From an uncultured Actinomyces sp. (GTDB taxonomy: Bacteria > Actinomycetota > Actinomycetes > Actinomycetales > Actinomycetaceae), in contig CALHZX010000084.1 in NCBI GenBank assembly GCA_938040725.1, forward strand, positions 1-52,445: 52,445 bases of DNA, read 5' to 3'. How positions within the stretch are numbered: position 1 is the stretch's first letter; every line of letters starts with the position of its first letter. The position numbers and the translations under genes were made by a program. Of this stretch, positions 9,495 to 17,565 are shown piece after piece. Below the pieces are notes generated by a model. It did not search any database. It worked only from the letters and a program-made list of their open reading frames with translations, and had not been told where the DNA came from.

Positions 9495-9531
9495 AACGAG
9501 GCCGGGGACTGCTCGGTTCCCCGGCCTCGTT
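9495..9531 (+). terminator. Intra-operon terminator or attenuator hairpin
   Basis: A 14-bp perfect stem (9495-9508 with 9518-9531) and a nine-base loop follow the binding-protein gene. Only a weak T-run follows, so readthrough is expected. It would lower permease and fucosidase mRNA relative to binding-protein mRNA and protect the 3' end of the latter. Confidence 0.6.
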
Positions 9532-9545
9532 TCGTGGGTTTTGTT

Positions 9546-9561
9546 CCGTTAGCGCTAACGG
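9546..9561. promoter_or_regulatory. LacI-type operator palindrome CCGTTAGCGCTAACGG
   Basis: A perfect 16-bp palindrome with the TTAGCGCTAA core typical of LacI-family operators. It lies between the binding-protein gene and the first permease gene, directly after the hairpin. A second regulated promoter or a roadblock is possible; the arms differ from those of the palindrome at 8145. Confidence 0.55.
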
Positions 9562-9617
9562 TGGCGTGAGCGGGACTGTGGAACCCACTGATACTCGACG
9601 AAAGGTGTGCATAGCTC

Positions 9618-10601
9618 ATGAGCGTTGACACTGTGAAACCCGGCCGCGAGGCGTCCTCGGGCGCGGCGGGCGCGGGGGAGGCGAAGGCCTCCAAGCGCGG
9701 CAAAGACTCCGCGCGCGCTGAGGGTCGGCGGGGCGATGGCCTGCGCGCCCTCGTCTACTTGTCGCCCGGAATGGCGGGCTTCGTTCTCTTCATCGTCCTG
9801 CCCCTGATCGCGTCCCTCGTGATCTCCTTCTTCGACTGGTCGATCTTCGGAGGCGGCCGCTTCATCGGAGTGGAAAACTACCGGCGCATGCTCAGCGGCG
9901 AGGATCCGGCGTTCTGGACGGTCATGCGCAACACCGTCGTGTTCGCCGCCTGCTACACGGCGCTGAACCTGGTGATCTCGATCGGCCTGAGCTATTGGCT
10001 CCAGCGCGTTCCTGAATGGCTCAGCCGTGTCCTGCGCGTTATCTTCTTCATCCCGGTCGTCACGCCGATGGTCGGTAACGCGCTGATCTGGCGCCTCATG
10101 CTCTCCGACAACGGCGTGGTCAACTCGGCCCTGGCCGTTTTCGGGATCGAGCACATCCCCTTCCTGAACCACCCGGCTCTCGCGATGGGCTCGCTGCTCA
10201 TGATGAGCCTGTGGCAGGGTCTGGGCTACAACATCGTCGTCCTCACGGCAGGTCTCAACGGCCTGAACACCTCGGTTCTCGAGGCTGCGACGATCGACGG
10301 TTGCAACGGCGTTCAGCGTTTCTTCAAGGTCGTGTTCCCGATGATTTCCCCGACCGTCTTCTTCTGCACGGTCATGACGATCATCGGTGCCTTCAAGGTT
10401 TTCGCTCAGCCCTACTTCCTGACGCTGGGCGGCCCGGGCGAGGCGACCAACACGATTGTGCTGGCCCTGTACCGCAACGGTTTCTCTTTCGACAAGCTCG
10501 GCTACGCGTCCGCGATGGCGTGGGTGCTCTTCGTGATTGTCATGACGGTGACGGCCCTGCAGTTCGCTGGCCAGAAGAAGTGGGTGAATTACGATGCATA
10601 A
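9618..10601 (+). CDS. ABC sugar permease, MalF/UgpA type
   Basis: A 327-residue inner-membrane protein with six predicted membrane spans after a charged 43-residue cytoplasmic N-terminus. The EAA loop that docks the ATPase is seen as LEAATIDGCNGVQRFFKVVF. The start has GAAAGG upstream. It forms a heterodimer with the next gene's product, whose start overlaps this stop by eight bases. Confidence 0.88.
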   Translation: MSVDTVKPGREASSGAAGAGEAKASKRGKDSARAEGRRGDGLRALVYLSPGMAGFVLFIVLPLIASLVISFFDWSIFGGGRFIGVENYRRMLSGEDPAFWTVMRNTVVFAACYTALNLVISIGLSYWLQRVPEWLSRVLRVIFFIPVVTPMVGNALIWRLMLSDNGVVNSALAVFGIEHIPFLNHPALAMGSLLMMSLWQGLGYNIVVLTAGLNGLNTSVLEAATIDGCNGVQRFFKVVFPMISPTVFFCTVMTIIGAFKVFAQPYFLTLGGPGEATNTIVLALYRNGFSFDKLGYASAMAWVLFVIVMTVTALQFAGQKKWVNYDA

Positions 10602-11418
10602 CAAGAAGCGTCTTTCCACGATTATTTCGGTCGTCCTCCTCGGTCTGATCGCGGTCGCATTCCTCTTCCCCTTCGTGTGGATGGTCGCGACCTCCCTCAA
10701 GCCCACGACCGAGGTCTTTAGCCTGAGCCCGACGGGCAGCCGAATCGCATGGGATAACTATCCGTCGGCTCTTAACTCGATTCCGTTTGGGCGAGTTGTC
10801 CTCAACTCGTTCATCGTCTCGCTGGCAGGCGCGGCCCTCGTGGTCGTCGTGTCTGTTCTGTCCGCCTACGCGTTCGCTCGTCTGCGCTTCAAGGGCCGCG
10901 ATCACCTGTTCATGGTGTTCCTGGGCACGCTGGTGTTGCCTCAGGAAGTCCTCGTGATCCCGCTGTACATCGGTATGCAGCGCATGGGCTTGGTGAACTC
11001 CTACTTTGCCCTCATTGTGCCCTTCGCGTTCGGTGCTTTTGGTGCGTTCCTGATCCGTCAGTTCCTCATGTCCCTGCCCCTCGAGTTCGAGGAGGCTGCG
11101 CGTATCGACGGATGCAGCGACTGGCAGATTCTCACGAAGGTCCTGCTGCCCCTCCTCAAGGCTCCGATCACGGTGGTTGGAGTGTTCGCGTTCATTGACT
11201 ACTGGTCCGCGTTCCTGTGGCCCCTCATCGTGGTCAATGATTCGACGCTGGCGACGATCCCGCTCGGTCTGCAGATGTTCTCGGGTGAGCGCGGCACCGA
11301 CTGGGGTCCGCTGATGGCAGCGGTGACGATGACGACGATCCCGTCGATCCTGCTGGTTGTGTTCCTGCAGAAGCAGCTGGAAAAGGGCGTCACCTTGGGC
11401 GCCTTCGGAGGACGCTGA
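10594..11418 (+). CDS. ABC sugar permease, MalG/UgpE type
   Basis: A 274-residue permease with six predicted spans and the EAA loop FEEAARIDGCSDWQILTKVL. It overlaps the upstream permease by eight bases and the fucosidase start by one base, so the three are translationally coupled. It is the second half of the sugar channel for this importer. Confidence 0.88.
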   Translation: MHNKKRLSTIISVVLLGLIAVAFLFPFVWMVATSLKPTTEVFSLSPTGSRIAWDNYPSALNSIPFGRVVLNSFIVSLAGAALVVVVSVLSAYAFARLRFKGRDHLFMVFLGTLVLPQEVLVIPLYIGMQRMGLVNSYFALIVPFAFGAFGAFLIRQFLMSLPLEFEEAARIDGCSDWQILTKVLLPLLKAPITVVGVFAFIDYWSAFLWPLIVVNDSTLATIPLGLQMFSGERGTDWGPLMAAVTMTTIPSILLVVFLQKQLEKGVTLGAFGGR

Positions 11419-12803
11419 TGACCATGAGCGAAACGATGAGCGATACCGAGCGCTGGAGTGCGCTGTCCCGCCCGACCCCGCAGTGGTTCGAGGACGCCCC
11501 GCTGGGCATCTTCGTCCACTGGGGCCCCTACTCGGTCCCCGCGTGGGCCGAGGACCACGGGGAGTTGGGCGTTGAGGAGGACTGGGAAGCCTGGTTCACC
11601 CACAATTCCTACGCCGAGTGGTATTTCAACACGATCCGCATCCCGGGTTCACCGGCCGCGCTGCGCCACAAGGACCTGTACGGCTCGGCCTCGTACGATG
11701 CGTTCTTGGACGCGTGGGACCCCGACGTGTGGGATCCGGCCGAGTGGATGCGACTCTTCCACCGTGCCGGCGCCGGCTACGCGGTGCTCACGACCAAGCA
11801 TCATGACGGCGTGCCCCTGTGGGATGCCCCCGAGACGGGCACGCGCAACACCGTGCGCCGAGGTCCGTGCACCGACCTCGTGGCCGGCTTCGCGGATGCC
11901 GCGCGCGACGAGGGTCTGCGAGTGGGCCTGTACTACTCGGGCGGCCTGGACTGGCACTACCGCCCCCACCGTCCGATCCTCTCCGAGGAGGACTGCAAGG
12001 ACCTGTGCCGCCCGAAGGACGCCGACTACGCGCGCTACTGCTTCGTGCACGTGCGCGACCTGATCGACCGCTACCAGCCGGACGTCATCTGGAATGACAT
12101 CGACTGGCCGGACGAGGGGAAGGACTTCGGCCCTCACGGCCTGGGCACGCTCTTCGAGTACTTCTATGCGGCGCGCCCCGAGGGCGTGACGAACGACCGC
12201 TACGGCGGAGTTCACGCGGATTACCTGACCAGCGAGTACCAGCACATGGGCGACTCCGAGACGAGCGGCAAGCCGTGGGAGAACTGCCGAGGCGTCGGCC
12301 TGTCCTTCGGCTACAATCGCGCCGAGAGCGAGCACCAGTACCTCAGCGGTGCGGCCGCGGTCCGTCATTTGGTGGACGTGGTCTCGCGCGGTGGTCGCCT
12401 CCTGCTCAACGTGGGTCCGAAGGCCGATGGCACGATCCCGCGCGAGCAGCGCGAGTGCCTTGAGGGCCTGGGTGCATGGAACGACCTGTACGGATCGGAG
12501 CTGCGCGGCGTGCGCACGCTGTCGGCCAAGGACGTCGAGGCAGTCACCGCTCGGTCCTCGCAGGACGAGGCCTGGGTGCGCCTTCTCGTTCACGAGGACC
12601 ACGTCGCCGTGGTGGCGGATGCGTCCGTCACGCGGGTGTCGGGTCTGCCGAGCGGATTCGACTACTCGCGTTCCGCGATCCTCACGCCGGGCGCGGCGTG
12701 CTCGTGGGATGGGCAGAGCCTGGCCCTGCAGGCGGGGGAGCAGCCTCCGAGCGATGCTCGCGGGGAGGCACTTCCCCTGGTCGTCACCGCCCCACGGGCG
12801 TGA
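11418..12803 (+). CDS. Alpha-L-fucosidase, GH29
   Basis: A 461-residue glycoside hydrolase family 29 enzyme that removes terminal alpha-L-fucose. Family features include GIFVHWGPYSVPAW near the N-terminus, TTKHHDGVPLWDAP, GLYYSGGLDWHY and PDVIWNDIDWP, whose Asp227 is the expected catalytic nucleophile. There is no signal peptide, so it acts in the cytoplasm on sugar brought in by the upstream importer. GGAGG (11407-11411) six bases before ATG 11418 fixes the start. A strong terminator follows. Mucin or milk-type fucosylated oligosaccharides are plausible substrates for an oral or gut organism, by inference. Confidence 0.9.
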   Translation: MTMSETMSDTERWSALSRPTPQWFEDAPLGIFVHWGPYSVPAWAEDHGELGVEEDWEAWFTHNSYAEWYFNTIRIPGSPAALRHKDLYGSASYDAFLDAWDPDVWDPAEWMRLFHRAGAGYAVLTTKHHDGVPLWDAPETGTRNTVRRGPCTDLVAGFADAARDEGLRVGLYYSGGLDWHYRPHRPILSEEDCKDLCRPKDADYARYCFVHVRDLIDRYQPDVIWNDIDWPDEGKDFGPHGLGTLFEYFYAARPEGVTNDRYGGVHADYLTSEYQHMGDSETSGKPWENCRGVGLSFGYNRAESEHQYLSGAAAVRHLVDVVSRGGRLLLNVGPKADGTIPREQRECLEGLGAWNDLYGSELRGVRTLSAKDVEAVTARSSQDEAWVRLLVHEDHVAVVADASVTRVSGLPSGFDYSRSAILTPGAACSWDGQSLALQAGEQPPSDARGEALPLVVTAPRA

Positions 12804-12809
12804 GACGAG

Positions 12810-12849
12810 GTTGTCGGCGCGGGCCTGAGGCTCGCGCCGACAACTTTTT
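12810..12849 (+). terminator. Rho-independent terminator of the fucosidase operon
   Basis: A perfect 12-bp stem (12810-12821 with 12833-12844), an 11-base loop and TTTTT (12845-12849). Confidence 0.88.
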
Positions 12850-12854
12850 GAGAG

Positions 12855-12891
12855 GAGCAGCGGCACTGTCGCCACGATCGTCGCGGCGATG
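12855..12891 (+). repeat. Left copy of the 37-bp direct repeat flanking the ImmA-PIN cassette
   Basis: These 37 bases recur at 14713-14749 with one mismatch (C12884 versus T14742), and weaker similarity extends left to about 12836 versus 14695. On the minus strand this copy encodes the same IVATVPLL end as the broken permease gene at 14707. It marks the left edge of a 1.8-kb insertion or duplication. Confidence 0.75.
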
Positions 12892-12974
12892 GCGGGTGGG
12901 ATAGGGGAGAACTCTCGTGCGAGGCGAGTGATATCGCAGAGAAAACGCGCTAACGAGACGGACGTGACAGGGGC

Positions 12975-12991
12975 TCACTGTACGATAGTGA
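12975..12991. promoter_or_regulatory. Promoter -10 box inside an inverted repeat, upstream of the immA-like gene
   Basis: TCACT (12975-12979) and AGTGA (12987-12991) form an inverted repeat around TACGAT (12981-12986), a good -10 hexamer. A repressor bound here would cover the promoter. No clear -35 box is visible. Autoregulation by the HTH-ImmA product is a guess from position. Confidence 0.35.
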
Positions 12992-13021
12992 CATCGATAT
13001 GTGAGTGGGAGGAGGAACGCC

Positions 13022-14155
13022 ATGAGCGCACGAGTCGCTGTCAGCGAGCCGGTGCTTTTGTGGGCCCTCCAGCGCTCTGAGCGTACCTTCGAGGAAGCGC
13101 TGATGAAGTTCCCAAAACTTGGGGACTGGATGGACGGAAGTATTCAGCCGACTCTTCATGATCTCGAAAAACTTGCGGCTTATACCCACACGTCTCTCGG
13201 TGCGCTCGTCATGACTGAACCGCCCGATGAGACACTGCCTATCGCCGACATGCGTACCCATGAGAGTGTCGCCATTGAGCGTCCCTCTGGGAACCTTCTC
13301 GACACCATCGACCGCTATCAGCAGTTCCAGGATTGGTATCACGATTACGCCCGTGAACAGGGAGCGGAAAAGCTTCCGTTCCTAGGGTCAGCAAGCGTCC
13401 AGGATGCCCCGCGGGCAGTTGCTCGCCGTGTGCGTTCTCTCCTGCACCTTGATCACGTGTCGGCGACCGGAACCCAGCAATGGCACCACGATATCGTCGC
13501 AGCGCTTGAAGGTGCAGGTGTGCTTGTCATGAGGAGCGGTGTCGTCGGTGCGAGCAACACGAGGAAGCTCTCTACGCGGGAGTTCCGAGGATTTAGCCTC
13601 TACGACGACATTGCTCCCTTGATTTTCGTCAACGTCGCTGGCGAACCGTATAGTGCACAGAACTTCACCCTCCTGCACGAGTTTGCTCACCTGCTTCTGG
13701 GCCACAGTGCGTTGTCTGGGGGCGACCGGTTGCTCGGTGGAACCGGTGAAGAGTCATGGTGCAATCGTGTCGCTGCATGTGTGTTGCTGCCTGACGAGAC
13801 ACTGACGGCTTTCGACGAAGCGACAACTGTGCTGGATTACCGTGCGGTTGCGCGTCGCTTTGGTGTGTCCGCCGAGGTTGCACTCCACAGACTGCACGGA
13901 GCTCAGCGGATTGATGACGGGCATTACTGCGAGCTTCTCGAGGCGGTGCGTGCTGACTACGGTGATGAAAAGCGCCGCAATGGCGGCGGTAACTATTACA
14001 ACACCCTCACCGCGCGTCTTGGGCGTTCATTTGCGACCGCGATTGTTACATCCACCCTGGAGGGGCGTACAGGATTCACGGAAAGTTTCCGTATGATCGG
14101 CACGCACAAGAGGGAAGTGTTCGACGAACTGGCGAGGCATCTCCAGGTGGTGTGA
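13022..14155 (+). CDS. HTH-containing ImmA/IrrE-family metallopeptidase
   Basis: A 377-residue protein. Residues about 10-75 resemble the XRE-like N-terminus seen in this subfamily; the middle is the ImmA/IrrE (DUF955) zinc peptidase with HEFAHLLLGH, ligands H219 and H223 and catalytic E220. ImmA-type proteases cleave or inactivate partner repressors. ATG 13022 has AGGAGG six bases upstream. The PIN gene begins three bases after the stop, the usual pairing of this family with DUF4411 proteins. Base composition is less GC-biased than the flanks, consistent with transfer. The likely role is antitoxin/regulator of the PIN protein, by inference. Confidence 0.85.
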   Translation: MSARVAVSEPVLLWALQRSERTFEEALMKFPKLGDWMDGSIQPTLHDLEKLAAYTHTSLGALVMTEPPDETLPIADMRTHESVAIERPSGNLLDTIDRYQQFQDWYHDYAREQGAEKLPFLGSASVQDAPRAVARRVRSLLHLDHVSATGTQQWHHDIVAALEGAGVLVMRSGVVGASNTRKLSTREFRGFSLYDDIAPLIFVNVAGEPYSAQNFTLLHEFAHLLLGHSALSGGDRLLGGTGEESWCNRVAACVLLPDETLTAFDEATTVLDYRAVARRFGVSAEVALHRLHGAQRIDDGHYCELLEAVRADYGDEKRRNGGGNYYNTLTARLGRSFATAIVTSTLEGRTGFTESFRMIGTHKREVFDELARHLQVV

Positions 14156-14158
14156 GAG

Positions 14159-14686
14159 ATGTACGTCCTCGACACGAACGTCTTCATCGATGCGGCAAAT
14201 GCGTACTATGCGTTCGATCTGGCCCCCGGATATTGGGACTTTCTCGTCCGGCTATTCGCCTCTCATCACGCCGTGAGTATCAAGTCGGTGTACGACGAAC
14301 TGGGTGACGCGGGCGACGGTGATCCTCTCAAGGACTGGGCGAAGCAGCATAAGCAACACTTTATCGCTCCCGACTCGCGTGTGGTGACCTGCTACCAGCA
14401 GGTCATGACGTGGGCAAAAGACAACTATGAGCCGTCGGCAGTCAGCGAGTTTCAACGCGTTGCGGACTCCTGGATCGTTGCGCACGCACTGGCAAACGGG
14501 TGGGTGGTCGTCACGCATGAAAAGTCGGCACCTAGGTCGAAGAGACGGATCAAGATTCCGGATGCATGTGCCGCGCTTGGGGTGGAGTGTCTCAATCCCT
14601 TCATGATGCTTCGCCACAGGGGAATGAGCCTCGCTCTTGAGGTAGGAGAACGTGCAGGGCAAGGACTGCTCTCGAGCGTGCTGTAG
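14159..14686 (+). CDS. DUF4411-type PIN-domain protein (putative ribonuclease toxin)
   Basis: A 175-residue PIN-fold protein beginning MYVLDTNVFIDAAN. Acidic candidates for the metal site are D5, E47, D103 and D135 (in VADSWIVAHA and KIPDACAAL). DUF4411 proteins are PIN-like and commonly follow an HTH/ImmA gene, as here with a three-base gap. PIN domains cleave RNA, so this is probably the toxin or effector half of the cassette. Activity has not been tested and the target is unknown. It ends 26 bases before the right direct repeat. Confidence 0.85.
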   Translation: MYVLDTNVFIDAANAYYAFDLAPGYWDFLVRLFASHHAVSIKSVYDELGDAGDGDPLKDWAKQHKQHFIAPDSRVVTCYQQVMTWAKDNYEPSAVSEFQRVADSWIVAHALANGWVVVTHEKSAPRSKRRIKIPDACAALGVECLNPFMMLRHRGMSLALEVGERAGQGLLSSVL

Positions 14687-14706
14687 CGGCGTGGCTGACA
14701 ATCTTC

Positions 14707-15121
14707 TTATACGAGCAGCGGCACTGTCGCCACGATCGTCGTGGCGATGACGAGGGGCTCGAAGATGCGCAGGGGGATGCGGGCTGCCAGGCGGCGCCCC
14801 GCCCACGCACACGCAAGGACAATGGGGGCAAGTGCTCCGATGAGGGGCAGGAGGATCGCGCCGATTGCACGGTGCATCGGCGCCTGAGTGCTCACCGCCA
14901 GCAGGAGTGCCCCGAGTCCCACGCCGGCAAGTACCGACGGCACGAGGCGCCGCAAGATTGCCGTATTCGCGTCGCGCCGATACGCCCACAGGGCGATCGC
15001 ATCACCAATGAGGAGGAGAGCGCATGACGCCTGTTGACTCCTTCGCAGGCAGCATCAGGGCAAAGAGGGCGGCCGCGATAAGCATGACCCAGCTGAGGGC
15101 AGTCAGCGTCGACAGGTCCAT
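14707..15121 (-). pseudogene. Remnant of a TauE/SafE-type (TSUP) permease gene
   Basis: The minus strand encodes MDLSTLTALSWVMLIAAALF then LPAKESTGVM in one frame (from ATG 15121). After a frameshift near 15020 it continues in another frame with LLLIGDAIALWAYRRDAN and RRLVPSVLAGVGLGALLLAV, the usual continuation in TSUP sulfite/sulfonate exporters. Residues expected after the first helix are deleted, and the last half of a normal 250-residue protein is missing. The 3' end overlaps the right copy of the direct repeat. It is a dead gene eroded at or after insertion of the ImmA-PIN cassette. Confidence 0.7.
14713..14749 (+). repeat. Right copy of the 37-bp direct repeat flanking the ImmA-PIN cassette
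   Basis: The match to 12855-12891 has one mismatch. This copy lies in the 3' end of the TSUP remnant on the minus strand and so probably represents the original site; the left copy would be the duplicate produced on insertion. Confidence 0.75.
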
Positions 15122-15204
15122 GAGTATTCCTTGAGTCGGATCAATAGGAGGTGGCGGGGGAGGCATTCACAAACCGTGCTTGGTGCGTGCATGTCAGCAC
15201 ATAA

Positions 15205-15235
15205 GGGGTGGAAGCGAACGAGTCGCTTCCACCCC
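15205..15235 (-). terminator. Hairpin downstream of iolE
   Basis: A 13-bp perfect stem (15205-15217 with 15223-15235) and a five-base loop, 42 bases after the iolE stop on the minus strand. There is no long T-run. Confidence 0.6.
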
Positions 15236-15277
15236 CAGATGATTCGCGCGGGAAGTTGAGGAACCGCGCGAAGCTGC

Positions 15278-16204
15278 TCACTGACCCAGCAGCGTGCCCA
15301 ACACGTAGTCGCGCGCGATGTGCGCGTACTCGAGTGGAGGAGCGATCTTCGGATCCTGCTCGGCTTCAACCAGGATCCAGCCCTTGTAGCCGTGCTCGAC
15401 CAGGAAGCGGTAGGGCTCGGTGAAGTCGATGGTGCCGTCGCCGGGAACCGTGAACATGCCGGCGAGGAAGGAGTCGAGGAAGGAGCGCTTGGCCGCTCGG
15501 GACTCTTCCATCTTGGCGGGGCGCACGTCCTTGAAGTGCACGTGCTTGATGCGGTCGATCGCGCCGCGCAGCAGGCCCATGACGTCGCCATCACCCACGT
15601 AAGCGTGGCCCGTGTCGAAGAGGAGAGAAACCTTGTCCGGGTCGGTCAGTTCGAGCAGGCGCAGCGTCTCGTCCTTAGTCTGGACGACGGTGCCCAGGTG
15701 GTGGTGGTACACCAGGTCGAGGCCGTACTCGTGGGCGATCTCGCCGAGCTTGTTCAGGCCCTCGGCCAGAACGGACCACTCCTCGTTCTTGAGGACGGGC
15801 TTGTTCTCGAAGATGCAGATGTTGCGGATGCCCTGCACCGAGCCGGTCTGCTCGGAGACAACGACGCGGGTCGCACCCAGGAACTGCAGGTACTCGCAGG
15901 TGGCGCGGAAGTCCGGGATAACGGCCTCGACGCCGTCGCGAACGATGAAGCTGGAGAACCACTGGGCGACGATTGTCAGGCCCGCAGCGTCGGCCTTTTC
16001 CTTCGTCTCTTCCTTCGAGGGGTACCAGCCGGCGACCTCAGTGCCAGCAAAGCCGGCCTCGGCCAGGTCGTCGAACATGACGTCGATGGTGTTCCATTCG
16101 CCGACCTCGGGAATGTCGTCGTTACGCCAAGCGATGGGGTGCATGCCCCAGGTGATGCCGTTGGGGTCATTGATCGCGGTTGCAGGATCGTAGACGTGAG
16201 TCAT
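15278..16204 (-). CDS. iolE: Myo-inosose-2 dehydratase
   Basis: A 308-residue TIM-barrel protein of the AP-endonuclease-2/xylose-isomerase-like superfamily. IolE dehydrates 2-keto-myo-inositol to trihydroxycyclohexanedione, the second step of inositol breakdown. It begins with a GITWGMHPIAWRNDD motif like other IolE proteins and has the metal-site segments HHHLGT, LLFDTGHAYVGDGD, KHVHFKDVR and ILVEAEQDP. AGGAGA lies six bases upstream of ATG 16204. It has its own promoter with an operator (16258-16290) and lies downstream of iolG on the same strand. Confidence 0.85.
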   Translation of the reverse strand: MTHVYDPATAINDPNGITWGMHPIAWRNDDIPEVGEWNTIDVMFDDLAEAGFAGTEVAGWYPSKEETKEKADAAGLTIVAQWFSSFIVRDGVEAVIPDFRATCEYLQFLGATRVVVSEQTGSVQGIRNICIFENKPVLKNEEWSVLAEGLNKLGEIAHEYGLDLVYHHHLGTVVQTKDETLRLLELTDPDKVSLLFDTGHAYVGDGDVMGLLRGAIDRIKHVHFKDVRPAKMEESRAAKRSFLDSFLAGMFTVPGDGTIDFTEPYRFLVEHGYKGWILVEAEQDPKIAPPLEYAHIARDYVLGTLLGQ

Positions 16205-16257
16205 TGCAGCTCTCCTATGAGTTGCGGTGATGTATGGGTCAGTGTGTCGGTAGCGCT

Positions 16258-16290
16258 ATTCTACTCCATCCTGTTTAATTGTCCAGACAA
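16258..16290 (-). promoter_or_regulatory. iolE promoter with overlapping TTGT-N4-ACAA operator
   Basis: Read on the minus strand, TGGACA (16280-16285) and TAGAAT (16258-16263) are 16 bases apart. TTGTCCAGACAA (16279-16290) overlaps the -35 box. The same motif occurs near the tal-like gene, iolC and iolA, pointing to control by the locus GntR regulator. Confidence 0.6.
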
Positions 16291-16436
16291 ACTTGGGGAT
16301 CTGGGAGTTTTCTCAGAGGTATCTGATGAGTGTGAACGTGTGTCCATCAGCGTGTGTGCAGGACTCGACAGTGGCGCCTAGGTGCGTCCGTACGAAGAAA
16401 TGAGATGCTTGTTGGATGGACTTGGACAATGAGACG

Positions 16437-16470
16437 GTCCCGGCGGGGAAGGAAGGAACCCCGCCGGGAC
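16437..16470. terminator. Hairpin downstream of iolG
   Basis: A 12-bp perfect GC-rich stem (16437-16448 with 16459-16470) and a 10-base loop. TTTT follows on the plus strand, but the gene it follows (iolG) is on the minus strand, so it may act in both directions. Confidence 0.6.
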
Positions 16471-16483
16471 TTTTGCGACGCTG

Positions 16484-17473
16484 TTAGGCCAGTGATACGG
16501 GCTTGCCAGTCTTCGCCGACTCCGTGGCCGCCTCGGCCAGGCGCAGGGCCTCGATCGCATCGTCGATGGAGGGGGTGGGCTTCGTGCCCGCGACGACCGC
16601 ATCGATGAAGGCGGTCAGCTCAAGGCGGTAGGCGTCCGCGTAGCGCTGCAAGAAGAAGTCAAGGTACGGCTCGGCCGCGTCCGTGACCTCGGCGTTGGAC
16701 AGGCGCACGGTCGTGGCGCGGATGTTGTCCGCGTTGAGCGTGCCCGTCGAACCCTGGGCCTCCAGGCGCTGGTCGTAGCCGGCCGGGCACTTGCGGTTGT
16801 TGACGATGGTGGCGACGACGCCGGCGGCGTTCTTCAGGGTGACCACGGCGGCGTCGAAGTCGCCGGCTGCCTTGATCTCCTCGTTGAAGTTCTGGCCGAA
16901 GGCGTGCACCTCGACGATGTCGCCCAGGAAGAAACGGGCCATGTCGAAGTCGTGGATGGTCATGTCGCGGAAGATGCCGCCGGAGACCTTCACGTACTCA
17001 GCCGGGGGTGCGGAGGGGTCACGCGAGATGATGAGCAGGTTCTCCAGTTCGCCGATCTTGCCCTCTTCGAGCTGACCGTGAACCGCGGCGAAGGAAGGGT
17101 CGAAGCGGCGGTTGAAGCCGAACATGACGGGCACAGACACGGCGCCCAGCTCGTCACGGGCGGCCTCGACGTCCTTCATGTCCAGTGCGATCGGCTTCTC
17201 GCACAGCACGGCCTTGCCGGCCTTGGCGGCGGCGAGCAGGTGGGGGATGTGCAGCGGCGTGGGGGAGCCGATGACGACGGCGTCGACGCCTTCGTCGGTG
17301 AAGACGGAATCAACGTCGGTCGTGTGGCGGGCACCGTAGATCTCGGCCAGCTTGCGTGCGGCATCGCCGAAAGGATCGGCAACGAGGGCGAGGGTGGCGC
17401 CGGGGTGTGCGGCAATGGTCTTGGCGTGAACGTGGCCGATGCGGCCTGCGCCGATAACGGCAATGTTGAGCAT
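16484..17473 (-). CDS. iolG: Myo-inositol 2-dehydrogenase
   Basis: A 329-residue Gfo/Idh/MocA oxidoreductase that uses NAD to oxidise myo-inositol to 2-keto-myo-inositol. The Rossmann motif is VIGAGRIG (6-13); the family CEKPIAL gives the catalytic Lys93, and FRDMTIHDFDMARFF gives D170 and H174 of the catalytic triad. Length is normal for the family. It lies downstream of the transaldolase-like gene with a hairpin between them, so it is probably cotranscribed at a lower level. Specificity for myo-inositol rather than scyllo- or chiro-inositol cannot be read from sequence. Confidence 0.85.
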   Translation of the reverse strand: MLNIAVIGAGRIGHVHAKTIAAHPGATLALVADPFGDAARKLAEIYGARHTTDVDSVFTDEGVDAVVIGSPTPLHIPHLLAAAKAGKAVLCEKPIALDMKDVEAARDELGAVSVPVMFGFNRRFDPSFAAVHGQLEEGKIGELENLLIISRDPSAPPAEYVKVSGGIFRDMTIHDFDMARFFLGDIVEVHAFGQNFNEEIKAAGDFDAAVVTLKNAAGVVATIVNNRKCPAGYDQRLEAQGSTGTLNADNIRATTVRLSNAEVTDAAEPYLDFFLQRYADAYRLELTAFIDAVVAGTKPTPSIDDAIEALRLAEAATESAKTGKPVSLA

Positions 17474-17511
17474 CTTTGCTTCTTTCTAGGTGTGGGTGTG
17501 CTGGAGAGCAG

Positions 17512-17558
17512 AAAAACCGTGACCGGTGGTGGCCCCACACGCATCGTGCGGGGCCACC
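17512..17558 (-). terminator. Hairpin between the transaldolase-like gene and iolG
   Basis: GGTGGCCCC (17528-17536) pairs with GGGGCCACC (17550-17558), with a small inner CACG/CGTG stem. On the minus strand a T-tract (17514-17518) follows after nine bases. It probably attenuates readthrough into iolG. Confidence 0.5.
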
Positions 17559-17565
17559 GAATGGA

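Noticed and set aside
12784..13021. Possible small gene between the fucosidase and the immA-like gene
   Set aside because: The stretch consists of a terminator, the left repeat copy and the promoter; no frame has a start with a ribosome binding site and a sensible protein.
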